Shown here: positions 13,640 through 26,195 of the stretch, piece after piece | How positions within the stretch are numbered: the first letter of the stretch is position 1 | How the letters are laid out: every line of letters begins with the position of its first letter | Assembly (NCBI RefSeq): GCF_026230105.1 | Contig: NC_079480.1 | Location: 22,362,488 to 22,426,487 of the forward strand | DNA length: 64,000 nt | Source of the DNA: Diorhabda sublineata | Taxonomy: Eukaryota > Arthropoda > Insecta > Coleoptera > Chrysomelidae | Direction: 5' to 3' | The notes under the pieces: generated by a model | What the model saw: only the letters and a program-made list of their open reading frames with translations | Told to the model about the DNA's origin: nothing | Databases searched by the model: none | Program-made: the position numbers and the translations under genes

Positions 13640-13911
13640 CATATCTTCATATTTCGGGTTCAAAACGTTGTGTCAAGTAGAAAGAACTATATGAGGAAGG
13701 TTCCAAAAGCACCTCGACCAACAAAAATCTTTTTGTTCCATTTTGAACGAACGCTGCATCCATTTCGCGCACAGCTTTCTCATGTCGAAAATTTCTACGA
13801 ATCTGGTGTTCAAATTCTGTTACCCAAACATATACAGTGGTTTTTTCAAGCAACTACCGCCATTTATTGGTCAAATCAGGTACATTTGGAACCATCCTCG
13901 TTTTTATAACA
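13640..13911 (-). pseudogene. Second mariner N-terminal relic, inverted
   Basis: The minus-strand frame 'KAVREMDAAFVQNGTKRFLL' is the same sequence as at 13120-13170 read one frame over: both copies share GAAAGCTGTGCG-GAAATGG and ATGCAGCGTT. The outer end, read inward, is ACGAGGATGGTTCCAAATGT and then 'TTTGACC-ATA-ATGGCGG'. The two 5' halves point toward each other, so 13035-13911 is bounded by inverted copies of one mariner end. Inactive. Confidence 0.65.
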
Positions 13912-14340
13912 AAAACGTATCTGCAGTTACGTATATATGGAAGTGTATAACGCCATAACTTCTTTTCTTATGTTGTATTGATGCCAAAATCGTTTTGATA
14001 AAAATTGTAAGCGGCATCGTATAAACTAGAGATCGCTTTCCATCTATTGTTTGGAAACACGGAAAGCTTCTTACTTTATTACTTTTTCTTTTTGTTTATT
14101 ATGTATTATACTAGATTTTCCATTTTCTGTACCCGTATGCAAAACTAGGCCGCATCGTTGCCGTGGTGGTTGTTGGTTTTAAATATAAACAAACAAAAAA
14201 CGATAAAAAATAAGACTATAGTTAAAAAAACATGAAATTATAAACAACGTATCTAGATTTAAACTTAAAGATAGATGATGGTTTATTACCAATCACAGAT
14301 ATACATAAAATTGCGGAAAGTTCGTGCATGATTTTCATGA
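13912..14340. other. No feature seen
   Basis: AT-rich. No gene or structured repeat recognised. Confidence 0.35.
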
Positions 14341-14379
14341 CTAATCATCAATCTAGAATGTTTTCTTTTTTAGTTGTTG

Positions 14380-14720
14380 CATTGAGGAACCCCAGATTAT
14401 TTATTAATCCCACTCATTTCCCAAGGTTTACGTCTTCTTTTTCAAATGATCCAGAGTGAAATCTTCTGCTAAATCTAGAACCCTCAAGTGTCAAATGACT
14501 TCACAAAACATCCAAAAGATATTATTATTTAGCCTACAGCCACCTATTACTTTTTTTACCACCATACCAAAAAAACTGATTCTTTCAATCTTCTTTCCAC
14601 TGTAGAAATACTTGAAAATACATCAATCAGAGTTAACATCTCTGAAGTCGTGAAGACTAGCGATTGAACGTCCAAACTCACTAGCAACACGCCATGTTAC
14701 GCCACGCCACGAGACATTGT
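14380..14720 (-). pseudogene. Tc1-type transposase N-terminal relic
   Basis: On the minus strand, about 14580-14660 translates to 'SSISTVERRLKESVF', matching the Tc1 S-S-STVRRRL-E-GL helix-turn-helix motif and homologous at DNA level to 7130-7205. Upstream, 'ASEFGRSIASL' resembles the first HTH (A-EFG-S--TV). Sequence beyond 14560 is not clearly transposase. Truncated and inactive. Confidence 0.6.
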
Positions 14721-15819
14721 TTTGTTGATATTTCTAACAGAAAATTTTTCAATATCTTTGAGTACGTTATGGAGGGTTTTTAGAATGCAATAAAATTTTT
14801 CGTAGACTAGCATTCAAACGTCTTAACACGCGTCGTACATCTAAGAATTTTTGATAGTCTCACGTGGATTGGAATGGCGTGGAGTGGAGTGTGTACCTGG
14901 ACAATTGAAATAACCGAATGTATCGAAACATAATCGAAAACGTCAATTTCAAACGATAATTCTTTGATTTTATCCATTTTACAACTTTTAAGTCTGAATT
15001 TACGAGAACGAAAACAAAAAGATTATGGATTGGTTAAAAAATTTTTATTTTTTGACATATAATTATAGTAAATTTTTTTCAAACGATTTTTAGATAAGAA
15101 AATACCATTTCCCTCGACCGGCCTATGGTTTTTACTTATGTAGTTAACTCATGGAAAAAATTGCTGCGTCGTATGCTTAAACTAATATTTTCTTTGTCTC
15201 GTTCAATATAGGTATCTTTTCATGATGAAATATATTAAATTATTCAGGGTATATTTGATTTTGTGTCTGTAAATACAGTCAAGAATGTTTGCAAAATAAG
15301 TCGATTCAATTGACGTCAATTATATTGATATCGACGTAAACAACTTCGTCGATAAGTTGCATTTTCCGAAAGTGCGTTTTTTACAAATAGTTTGTGATAA
15401 ATACACTTATACAGCGTAACGGTTCTTCTCACTTTGCGAAAAAATCATCATCAACTTCTTCTATACAAAAAACAAAAAATGAAGACTTGACTTGATTCAA
15501 ATGAAAAGCTGTACGACGTAGTCCAAACTAACTTATTAGAATTCTACTCCGAATCCCCTGCATAGTTCGATGGTTCTTCTTCTCCTCTGAAATTGACAAC
15601 TGACTGATTCACAATAGTGAAGTATCAATTGGAATATGAGCTGATCTACTCCCACCATAAATTCGTAGAGCAGAAACTATATTTAATGAGGATTCTGTAG
15701 GATTTGGTATACGAATTTTGATAAAACTGATAATAAGTATTTCAAGTGGAAGTATTCCAGAAATTTCCACGTTATAAGAACTGCTTTTTTGTTGCATACT
15801 CTTTGAGAAAGTGAATTAT
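14721..15819. other. No gene recognised
   Basis: AT-rich. A local motif series 'GGAATGGCGTGGAGTGGAGTG' at about 14872-14892 is the only low-complexity GC-rich patch. A 62-codon frame at 15609-15797 (minus) has no recognisable similarity. Confidence 0.35.
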
Positions 15820-16725
15820 TTGTGATTACTTGTGAATTATTTGTAAATTTGTGAATTGGTGAATTATTTGCGAATTTGTGAATATGTGAATTAGTTAAAT
15901 TTCGAATTTGTGCATTATTTATGAATTATTTGTAAATTATTTGGAAATTTGTGAATTATTTGCGAATTCATAAATATGTCAATTAATTAAATTTTTACTT
16001 TGTGAATTATTTTCGAATTGGTGAATTTGCTAAATTTTGCATTTGTGAATTTGGGAATTATTTGTAAATTTGTGAATTTGGGAATTATTTGTAAATTATT
16101 AGCTAATTCATGATTATGTGAATTTGTTAAATTTTGAATTATTTGCGAATTTGGGAGTAATTTGTAAATTTGTGAATTTCAGAATTAGTGGATCAGTGAA
16201 TTATTTGTGCATTTGTGAATTATTTGTGATTACTTGTGAATTAATTGAAAATTTGTGAATTTGAGCATTTGTGAATTATTTGAGAATTCATAAATATGTG
16301 ATTTAGTTGAATTTTGAATTTGTGAATTATTTACGAATTTGTAAATTTACTAAAATTGTGAATTTGGGAATTATTTGTAAATTATTAGCGAATTTATGAA
16401 TATGTTAATTTGTTAAATTTTGAATTTGTGAATTATTTATAAATTTGTAAATTAGTGAGTTTATTTGTGAATTTTTTTTTAAATTTGTGAATATAAGATA
16501 TTAAGAATTATTTGCGAATTCGAGAATTTGCTAAATTTTGAATTTGTGAATTTGCGAATTTGTGAATTATTTGTAAATTATTTGCAAATTCGTGAAATTC
16601 TGAATTTGTTAAATTTTGGAACTGTTAAAGTTTGAATTTGGGAGTTTACGAATTTGTGAATTAGTAAATTTGTGAATTATTTGTGATTATTAGTAAATTT
16701 GTGAATTTTTAAATTTGTGACAGTT
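15820..16725. repeat. Degenerate short-word tandem array
   Basis: About 900 bp built almost entirely from variants of TTTGTGAATTA, TTTGTAAATTA, TTTGCGAATT and AATATGTGAATT, with no fixed register. Word spacing is roughly 9-12 bp. It has no open frame and no unit boundary, so it is a minisatellite or cryptically simple region formed by repeated slippage. Confidence 0.9.
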
Positions 16726-18032
16726 TCCGTTTGGTACGCATATTTATAAGGATGGAGGGATTTCTACTTCAAAGATTTTTTTCTAATGTATTTACCGAAA
16801 TTTTTTTCCATCGTCTTATATAAACACGATGTGAGGTTAGGAAGTAATGATCGTTCTTTTTTACTCTTAGTATAAAGGACGATTTGGACCTTCTCCAGAG
16901 CTATGGTTTATATCCTAGCTCCAAACGACTTCGACTAAGGCGGATCAAATGCGTCCATTTTGTTTTCTGAGACAGAAAGTGAGTTTTCGACGTCGAGTCC
17001 TCCATGCCCTCCGTACAGTTGCCATTTTCAGCTCCAAGGCAAGATTCTTATTTCAAATAAAAAATAAAAACAGAATATAAAAAAAATAAAATCAAAATTA
17101 AGTCCGTCTCTGTAATCGTTCGAGGGAAAATCGTCATTGATGCGACTAAAACTTTTCCATTTGACTGGATTGAACTGCGAATTTCAATCGTTAATTTTTT
17201 TTTGTAATTTGTCCTGCCCAGGACACGTTCAAAACGAAATCAATAATGATTGATAACTTCCAACATCAATTAAACTGAACGATCGTAAATCATGTAAAGG
17301 TAAATAGATAGATTAATGTAAAATACATAATAATGACATTTATATTTATTGTCGATAAGGGGGTTGTTTTGAAGGTAATAAAAGTTTTTAAGCGTCATCT
17401 AGACCACTTTTAACCTTAAACGCACCCTCTCGCCCCTAAGAGGATTTAAAGTAGGGGAAAAATGAAAATTAAATGAAAAATATGAATTTTTTTTCAATGT
17501 TATAAAGAGAAACTCTTTTTATCCTAAACATTAAGGGATGAAAACGAATATTATTCGATATTTTAGTTAAAATGGATATAAATCCAATGTCAACATTTAA
17601 AAACAAAAATTAGGAAAAAACTTTTAAAAAATAATCAATTTGAACTAAAGTATCCTCAAAATCCGTTTTCAACCCCTTCATTTATTCTCTACGATTGTTC
17701 AAGAGAATTAAAAAATTATTAAAATTCAGTTTTTATATATCATTAAATTTCAATTTTTTTTGTATTCTCAACGCCCTAGGGGTGAAAATGTTTGTTTTAG
17801 GGGAAAAGTGATCTAGGTCTAAAATTTAATGCCCTAAAATTTATATTTAAAACTTTATTTCGGGATAGTTTTTTTTTTTTTTCTATTGAAAACTATTTCA
17901 CAACGCCCCAAGTTTCGTAAGCATTTATCCAAATATTTTCGAAGAATTTCAGTCAAATCTGACAAAAACCCGATTTCAAACTCTTTCTGATTGGACTATA
18001 ACAGAACTGAAAAAATATAAATTATTCGAAAA
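16726..18032. other. No gene recognised
   Basis: A 330-bp patch at 16730-17050 is more GC-rich than its surroundings. Its minus-strand translation gives open pieces such as 'ENKMDAFDPP' interrupted by stops, suggesting an unidentified dead coding repeat. The rest is AT-rich. Confidence 0.35.
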
Positions 18033-18043
18033 TTGAAAACCAG

Positions 18044-18165
18044 TTTTAGCCCTGCAGAGGAAAAAATTCCTATATCAGGGCCTAATGCAAATCATAACCA
18101 AATTGCCAAAAAAAAAAAACCTTCCTTCCTAATTTTTCACAACGAATCTCTCTCTCTCTCTTTAA
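18044..18165 (+). repeat. Dispersed 120-bp repeat, copy 1
   Basis: Begins AGCCCTGCAGAGGAAAAAAT, passes through CCTATATCAGGGCCTAA, a poly-A run and CCTTCCTTCC, and ends in a (TC)n run at 18147-18162. The same sequence occurs in reverse complement, twice in tandem, at 57913-58163, some 40 kb away. Confidence 0.7.
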
Positions 18166-18326
18166 AACCAGTTTTCAAAATGTTCTTATTAAGTAAGGAG
18201 CGAAATATAGCATCTGTCTTAATTGTATATCGCAAAAAATATATTACAAATTAGAAAATTTTTAATGGATGATAAAATATGTCCATCTAGTGTGTTTGAC
18301 GTGATAAGTAATTGTACATTACTATC

Positions 18327-18676
18327 TGAAAGCCAGGGGCGGCTCATGCCCAATGGTTAACAATCCGTAACTTTTACAATCTGTAAAATCTAAAGATGAC
18401 TTTTTAAATCGATTTATTAACAAAAAGGTACTGTTTATTTAACACGAAAAAATTTATGGTTTAGGAGATTTATAGATTGTCAAATCGTTGTACATCTCAA
18501 GGAAACCATTGGCTATAAGAAATATTGTGTAGAAACTCATCGTAAATTGTAATTATTTATTGAAAATATTAAAAATCGAATATAAACTTCATTTTTACTA
18601 TCATTAAATTGTACAGGTTGTCCCAGTAAACATTACGAATTGTTAACCATTGGGCGTGAGCCGCGCCTGGCTTTCA
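18327..18676. mobile_element. 350-bp MITE with long terminal inverted repeats
   Basis: The left end (TGAAAGCCAGGGGCGGCTCA and onward through GCCCAATGGTTAACAAT) is repeated in reverse complement at the right end with only a few mismatches over roughly 45 bp. The interior is AT-rich and non-coding. CAGGGGCGGCTC-type ends suggest a hAT-like affiliation, but the target-site duplication could not be resolved because the similarity continues outward. Confidence 0.75.
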
Positions 18677-20149
18677 TATAGTAGAATAGAATTATTTTGA
18701 GCAGTCGTACGAGAAAAATTCATAGCATAAGCGTAGTTTTTCGCAAAGTACATCAACAACATATAACAAACACAAACAAAAGCAAATAACTTTCAATTTT
18801 TAAGGTTAAGAAAGTTAGTCATCGCGTAATGGATTTAAGATATACAACATGTTTACCCTTCTTCCTTTTGTTATAATGTACATTACCAATGAATCCATAT
18901 CTGGGAAATATCATCAAGATAATTGGTTTAAAGTCGATTTATATTGTCGTTAATTCCGCCAAGCTCAACTCTCAAGTTTATATGAAGTTGTCTGGAGTTT
19001 GAAACTATCTGCTTCATATTTAGACGGTGTATGTAATTCGAAATGAAAGATATTTATACATCGCCTCGATAACTTCTTGGTATGTTCCTTTATTGATCTT
19101 ATTACAAAAAAAAGTCATGAACATCATACAACAAATATAAAAGTTTTTGGTATGATCGAGATACATTTTGGAGTGAAAAAGTGATACCAATGCCAATGTT
19201 GGTAGCATTGGACGCATCGTGTGATACCGGATTTATTATGAACGTATTTTATCACTATCATGTTTCGATTGTTTGTTTTTGAGTGATTTCAAACGCCATG
19301 TCATTTTTAAATACCTAGATATTTTAGTTAGGTGATTAAACATTAACACCAAGACCAAATTTTTTCTATTCAATAATAATTAATCATATTTAAATTAGAG
19401 ATAAATAAATTTAATAGAACCCAAATAATTAATCAATATATTCCTAACTTCATTCATGTACGAATCTATCTGACATCTCTAATCGATTATCTATCATATT
19501 AATCGATTTATAATCGTAGATTTAATGTCAAGTATACGCATGTCAAGTGGTAATATTAATTGAAATCAATTAGAATGTGAATTATGTCGATTGTATGTGA
19601 CTAATTAACCCGTACTAAACGGTTCGTTAGGAATTTTCTGTCGACATAAATATTCAAAAAATTTTCTACCCAAAACGAATGGCAGAATTTGTAAACGACC
19701 CTACCCCAAATAAATTTTAAAGTCAAGAGAACAAACAACAGTCAGAAGCCGAAACGAAAACGAGCGTATTAAAATTTATTTAGTGTAATTGCTTAATTTA
19801 TTCTAGAAAAATAACAGCGAAATTAATCAGTTGTTATTTTTACCGTTTTTTACTCTTAATAAGGGGTGTTTACAGAATGTTCTGTATATATGCAGAGCAT
19901 TGAATTACAACGATCATTAATTGTGTCACTATACTGTAAGGGAAATCAACATACGTATTGGAGAAATGTCAAACGTCAAACACCGCCTTTATATTTATAT
20001 TATATCCATGTTTTAGTAAATCGAACTCTATCCACCATTTTGTTTCTATTAAATCGAAAATATTTCTATATTAGACCGGGAGATGTTTCAAAACTTGACA
20101 TATTCTTATACGAGGACTAGTCAATAAGATAGATTATCAACTACTAACG
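18677..20149. other. No gene recognised
   Basis: AT-rich. Small frames (65-84 codons) show no domains. Confidence 0.35.
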
Positions 20150-20340
20150 AAGTCTTTTACACTTTGAGCTCTTATTTCAAAAAATAACGTAACGAAAACT
20201 AGTTACTAGGAACTAAATCCGGATAATAAGTTGGATAAGGAACAATCCATGTATTTATATGTTTGAAAAGAACTTTTTTTATCAAAAGAACGTTGCTTTT
20301 AGTTTTGTCGTGAAATCTATTTGATAAATTCTCCTCTATT
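20150..20340 (-). pseudogene. Mariner transposase catalytic-region relic
   Basis: The minus strand at about 20190-20320 reads 'FHDKTKSNVLLIKKVLF' and then 'VPYPTYYPDLVPSN'. This matches the mariner LHDNARPH...V-L-HPPYSPDLAPSDY segment, which carries the second and third catalytic Asp. The first is preserved as HD and the second as PDL. Flanks lack recognisable transposase, and a stop follows directly. Confidence 0.65.
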
Positions 20341-21361
20341 GGTTGTTTTACATCTTATTATATGATTAATTATCTAACGTGTTCATTAGATCTCACTTGC
20401 TAGAGACTATCACTGAATAAAAAATTCGAAATAAATAATTTTTGAATTGAAATTGAAGATACGATGTATCGCGAACATCTTCTTGCTTAACAAATGTCAA
20501 TTTCGAAATTTTTCATCAATATGTACAGTTACTTTTGTTTCTACACACTGTATATAAAATATATAGAGATGTGGAGTATCGTTAATTCCAGTTCCGTAAT
20601 TGATTTACAAATCGCCACATGTTATTATCAAATTTAGTATGAAAAAAAAGGGTTTTATGGTACTTAATAGATATGTCAGATATAAATAACTTTTATGAAT
20701 TTTAATTTGATTTCGTTTCGCTGTTATAATTTGGTTTCGCTCCAAATTCTACGTTACAAACATAGCGAGCGCAAGCTTATAGAAATCGCTCATTGTGTCC
20801 GGAGAAGTTACGTCCCAATTTAAATTCACGTGAAAAATTAGAAATTCCCATAAACGTCACGAAATTAAATTCAAGAGGGTCGAGAAAATTTAGAATTTAC
20901 AGTAAAAATTCGCCAAATCCACCTCTAGAAATTTTCGCATGGAAAAACTATCATAAACAGACCAATTCGGATTTTTGGTTTTCCGAATCTCGATTTTACC
21001 TTCGTGGCTTTTCCACCCTTGTCCCAAGTGCTTCGTTAGCAGTTTCCTTAGTTTTTTCAGCGCCAAATATAACCCCTTTTTTGATGGTATTTGGGTTTAC
21101 GTGAAACATGTTAATCTTCGGTTTCGTGACAGATTTTTTTTTGACAAGTTGTCAAAATACACTGAATTCGGTATAAAAAATCAGAATTAACATCGGAAAA
21201 ATATGGATTTGGATGTTTTTGATTCTAGACACCCCTGTATATATTTCAAAATAACATTGAAAATATGGAATACTGGTTTTAAAATGTTATAAATGTCGCA
21301 TTATAAGCGATTTTTTAGATTAGAACTTGCCGTGATATATCAAAACATCAAAACTCTTTCT

Positions 21362-21364
<3 letters not shown>
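20341..21364. other. No recognised gene; unassigned 103-codon plus-strand frame
   Basis: A frame at 20793-21104 is fairly balanced in composition ('NSREKLEIPINVTKL') and sits in a patch richer in GC than its flanks. It has a TTG rather than ATG start, no domain I recognise, and no clear splice or poly(A) signals. It may be an old repeat or chance. Confidence 0.2.

Positions 21365-21399
<35 letters not shown>
21365..21399. repeat. (TA)n microsatellite, 35 bp
   Basis: Pure TA dinucleotide run. Confidence 0.95.
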
Positions 21400-21403
<4 letters not shown>

Positions 21404-22228
21404 GAAAAATTACAATTAGAGATTTACCACCCTGTATATAATACAATTTCCTTGGTGCTTGTTTTTGGGGGGTGATAATGATTGATGACTATTTTCAGAT
21501 TGACTGTCGAAAGATGAGGTTTTCGATCCTGGATGTGTCTGTAGAAAGTCGTCCGTCATTGAAGTTATATAAAATGTATTATAGAACATTGAGGGTTGAA
21601 TATTCAGTAATTCGTGTGACTGACATTAATAAATGATTGGTAATAGAATTCTAGAAGATTAATTTGCATTCAATATATTTCTATTACTCAAATTTGGAAT
21701 AGTATAGATGTTTGAAAAACAAAAACCGAATCATATATTTATATATAAACCTGGTTTCTTTCTCATATGTATGTAAAACATTTTGTATCACAATTCTGTT
21801 TACTTTACATTTTGTATTTGGAAAAATCTGAATTTTCTTTACGTGATTTATTCCAAATACTCCCAGAATCAGATATTTCAATTCTACGAAAACGTATTTA
21901 TGTTGGAAATAAAAAATTTTACTCGAACATATTTAAATTATTGACAGTTTTTTAACTTAATCGAAGAGATTCAGCTTAGACTAATGACAAATGACACAAA
22001 CAATTGTAGATATAGCCAACGATGTTTATATTTTTAACAAGTAATCAAAATAATCTAGATTCTTTTCGTAAGGACTTAAATTTGTTCCAAATTTGAAAGT
22101 TATGATACGTATAACAGTTTTTTATAGACTAACATAACCCAAAACGAGATTTTGATCAGTTTTCGAACGTCGATGGAAATTCAAAAATTTAAAACATGAT
22201 CTACCAGGACTTTTTATTAATTTTTGGT
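21400..22228. other. No feature seen
   Basis: AT-rich. Two overlapping opposite-strand frames of about 63 codons near 21684-21955 are taken as chance. Confidence 0.35.
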
Positions 22229-22236
22229 GTTTATAC

Positions 22237-22700
22237 ATACGAGAATAGTCCCAAAAGTATCTGGTTTAACAAAAAAAAAACACAAAAATCTCCATACATT
22301 TTTCCCAACAACCTTCAATAAGTTAATAGCCATTCATTCTATTTTTTCGAGTATGAGACCAGAAAATAATCCTAGGAGGTTAAATCTGGCGAATAGGGTG
22401 CATGAGGTGTCAATACAAACTTTAATTAATCAATTTTTTTTTCATTGCAATAACGAATTTTTGTCTTGGTGCATTGTCTTGATGAAACAACGCTTTCTTT
22501 TTAACCAAATACGGCCATTTTTGCTTGATTTCTTCGCTCTAAACTTGAAACATATGCTGTATAAATCTAATATAGTAACCAGATTCTTTTTGAATCGCTA
22601 CACTACACTATTATTCAACACACAAGCTTTGAAATCGACAGATCTATAATTTCCTGAACCATTGAAGATGTTGGTCTAGATCGTAATTTACAAATTCGTT
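22237..22700 (-). pseudogene. Mariner transposase relic
   Basis: The minus strand at about 22390-22520 reads 'KKKALFHQDNAPRQKFVIAM' and, a frame later, 'PHAPYSPDLT'. These are the mariner (V)LFH-DNAP-H and HPPYSPDLAP motifs with the second and third catalytic Asp. The 3' terminus at 22239 is ACGAGAATAGTCCCAAAAGT, shared with 8222-8428. Stops and frameshifts interrupt it. The 141-codon plus-strand frame over the same bases is its shadow. Confidence 0.75.
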
Positions 22701-23619
22701 CACTACAAAACCAAAATCACGTTTCTTTATACTGAGAACTATTTTTAATGTTTCGTCCATGTTTAGAGGTCTTTTCATCCAACTTATCTTGAAAATACGT
22801 CATTAAACCATGAGTTTCTGGCAGTTTTATATAACTTGATCTAGTTTTGAAAATTCTTAACCGAATCAACACTCTAAAGTATGTTAGTTTTCCTAATTGA
22901 CCTATTTGTATATTATTAATGCTCCTGGTACTATTTGGTGTTCGGATATGATCAAATATTGCATAAACTTATACAAAAATATGATCCCATTGCAAAATTT
23001 CTGATCGGGTCTAATATAAAGTGCAACGGACCAATTTCGAGGTTATTTTTTCGAATTTGGCGCCTTTCGTAGAGCAGTTTTTATGTCAAATACATTACCT
23101 CATAGTGTCATCAGAGTAGGTTGTTCAAATAAACTTGACAGCATGATAAATGACACAATAATAAAAAAAAATCAAAAATTAATATAATCGAAATGAACAA
23201 TCCATTTGGATATCATAGATGGCGCTGAATCAATCTAAATGATGTATGACGTATTTTTAAATTTATTATGAAAATGGCGCCTTCATATAGGATTCATAAT
23301 TTTCATTAAAAAACACTATAACTAGACGAAATTGGTGATAAATTCTTCTCACAGTAAATTAAATGGTATTTAATTTGATAGCATCCTAAAAATTTAATTT
23401 CTCCCTTCGAACTTTAATAGTTTTTTTTCGGGTTACGATTAGATATAGACCAAAGAATGAAAAAGACGTTATTCTAATATGCACCGAAGAATTTTATGAC
23501 AACAACCAAATTTATGAAAAATCCATCGTTTTCCCAAAAGTAAACAACAAATTTAGATACGTAATTTTACTAAAAACAGAAAAAAACCACGTTTAATTAC
23601 TTTTTGGAAACTTGGAACG
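22701..23619. other. No gene recognised
   Basis: Sequence at 22740-22830 could be more N-terminal mariner sequence of the neighbouring relic, but no motif is secure. Confidence 0.3.
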
Positions 23620-23840
23620 AGAAACGTCATACTCCGGCCGGTTTACAGCCTTGACCTCGCTCCGGTAGATTTTTTTTGTTCTATGGGCTCAAGAAATCGT
23701 CGAAAGTACAAATTTAAAACCCTGGGCAATCCGTTGAAGCCTTGGATGAAAAACTTGATGGTGCACGTATATTTATACAAGATGTACCATTTAAATCCTG
23801 GACTTGACGCGTTATTTTGATATTTGAGAAAAACTGTCCC
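23620..23840 (+). pseudogene. Mariner transposase C-terminal relic
   Basis: The plus strand at about 23637-23680 reads 'RPVYSLDLAPVDFF', matching HPPYSPDLAPCDFFLF around the last catalytic Asp. The following 150 bp fit the poorly conserved C-terminal part. There is no detectable N-terminal half upstream. Confidence 0.65.
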
Positions 23841-26120
23841 AGAAAGGCATAAATAGAAAGATGTAGTAGCACGAAATTATATGAAAACGAAAGTTCAGAT
23901 TATTTTTGATGACAATAAAATAATAATTTGATTGTGTTACATTAATTTTTTATCTTTCCTATTCAAATAATTTTTAATAGTTTAATGACTGATTTCGATG
24001 ATTTATACGTTCTTTTAGACCCGTATTCGATTAGAATTCTGCACGTTTTCTGATGTGTAATCACTTTTATTAACATGCGGGTGATTAAAATCCCGGAAAC
24101 GTAAATCATTAATTTGAAAATGAAGTCATTTAATTAATGTACTGTCTACTTGAAGTAATTAAAAAAAAGATGTAAGTTCTAATATTTATACATTTTTAAG
24201 TCACTATGATTCATATAGATGCTACTAAATGCGAAATCCAATCGATCTTTTAGTTTGTCCAACACTTACAAATGAAAATCTACAAATTTCAGCTGAATCA
24301 TATTTGATTTATGATTTATCATGAATTCTTTCGACTTTCGACTAATTTCACAATCTAGGGTGGAACCCCTGAAGGGCTGCAAGGGAAAATTGCTGCTTGA
24401 TTGACTGACTTTTTTTGTATCGAATCTAACAACGATGATTCTGAAATAAATTGAGTTGAATATAACCCTGTATAGCTCACCAAGGTGGTCAAGGATGGTA
24501 ATTTTTGATAGAATACAACGACAAGATTTGGAAAATTGACGTCAAAATGGAGGCAAAATATTAAAATCAAGAGATGATTCTTAAGAATACATCGTAGTGA
24601 AAATCTGAACATAATTACTGGTATAATTATATGCATATTGATAGAAATAGGATTCGAAATTGGATAAAATAGTCTGCTGAAACGATTGATTTGAATACCG
24701 AGAAAAAAAATTACAAATCGCTCCAATAGATGTATCGTGGTTAGTCGTTTGGTCAAAAAGACACTCAACTTCTGACTAGGGCGTCGATCTGTTCCCAGCA
24801 AGTTTTTTTGGTTAATTTTTTCAAAAAATACAAAGAAACAGTCGGGTCTAAAAAAAAGTGATGCCATAATTTGACACGAAAAGAAAAAAACGTTGGGAGA
24901 AATTGATGAAAATAACAAAATTTTTTCGATGAAACCACATTTATAACAAATAAAAACAATTTAAAGATTCGTTTTTTGAGTTTTATAGATTCGTCGACAA
25001 TATTGATAATTTCTTCATCAAATTTTAAGTACCAATTTTCAGTTATTTCACCAAAACATTTTATAAGTAAGTAAACAATTTCGAAAAAACTTTATCTGTA
25101 GTTTGAAGTAACAGAATTTAAATTTGTAAAATTGGACCTTAATCAAACAGTTCAGACAACATTTTCATGCTTATGGTCGTTTACAAAGCCTCGGTATGAA
25201 CGTTTTTTCGTCACATTCAACAATTGAAAAAACACAGATCCTTGAAACCAGATTTTTAATTCTTCAATAACTTTCTGTGCAAACTTTTCAAGACACGCCA
25301 TTCTAGATGAAAATGTTTGAACATTATTGAAATATCTAAAGTGTTTAATGAATTTTTTTGATTCTTACTTTCCAATTTCCGAAAAATCTTCTTCTTTTCG
25401 TATATTATAAACACTGAACTTGGACTAAAACGAATTTAATAGAAAACGTGAAACAACAGTTTCCAGTTTCGAAATCGAACTACATACTAATATTTTTTCG
25501 ATTATTAACATTAACGCAATCTTTAATCACAAAATAATCTATTTTTAAATGAACCGAAATATCAAAATGAAACGTAGTCTTTGTTTGGTTCAATGTATAT
25601 TTATCAAAGCACTTAATAGACAAATAAATTTATCAAATTAGGTTGTTAGTAATTATTTGAAAAATATTTTGCCATGCCAAGTCTCATTTATTTATTTTCG
25701 TGAATACTCCTAATAGAAATTAGAAAAAACAGTAGATTTTGATATAAATTATTACTATTATAGTCCAGTAAACGAGGATCAAATCAATATTTTATAAATA
25801 CGAATCCATCAGTTCACGTGGACTCATCTTCTCCACGATAATCAACACACACTCCTACTTTTGAAGTATGTGGTTCATTCGAAACTCGAAATTTTAGAGA
25901 CGAGTTCTTAAATTTTAAAGCAAAAAATGGGAGCTAGGAGGAAAATAAAGAACGAAAATCGTTTGAAGACAATATTTTCCTTGATTCCAGGGGAATAACA
26001 CGTAAGTAATTTGACCCTCCCGGCCAGAAAGTGCACGAAAATTTTTGCATTGAACTTTTGAGATTTCTAAAAACTCGTATGACCCGGATTTGACCAGATT
26101 TTGACACTTGCTCAATCAAC
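23841..26120. other. 2.3-kb stretch without recognised genes
   Basis: Includes a 187-codon minus-strand frame (24355-24918), the second longest in the window. It is Phe/Leu/Ser/Ile-rich, has no domain, and its complement is Lys/Glu-poor AT-rich sequence. I do not accept it as a gene. 25915-26120 may hold more of the mariner relic that follows. Confidence 0.35.
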
Positions 26121-26195
26121 TTGACAGACCACATGCTTTATTCGCCCGATTTAATCCCTCGTGACTTTCTCTTCATACAGAAATGTGAAATAGTG
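26121..26195 (+). pseudogene. Mariner-like transposase fragment
   Basis: The plus-strand translation 'LYSPDLIPRDFLFIQKCE' matches the PPYSPDLAP-DFFLFPKLK motif with the last catalytic Asp. Upstream sequence to about 25980 may be the same relic but contains stops and no secure motif. Confidence 0.6.

Noticed and set aside
22224..22649. 141-codon plus-strand frame
   Set aside because: It is the antisense shadow of a mariner transposase relic whose DNAP-H and YSPDL motifs read on the minus strand.
23636..23840. Possible full-length mariner
   Set aside because: Only the motif around the last catalytic Asp is found; no N-terminal half or matching inverted termini were located.
24355..24918. 187-codon minus-strand frame
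   Set aside because: Second longest frame, but Phe/Leu/Ser-rich with no domain, splice context or conservation evidence; expected as a by-product of AT-rich composition.
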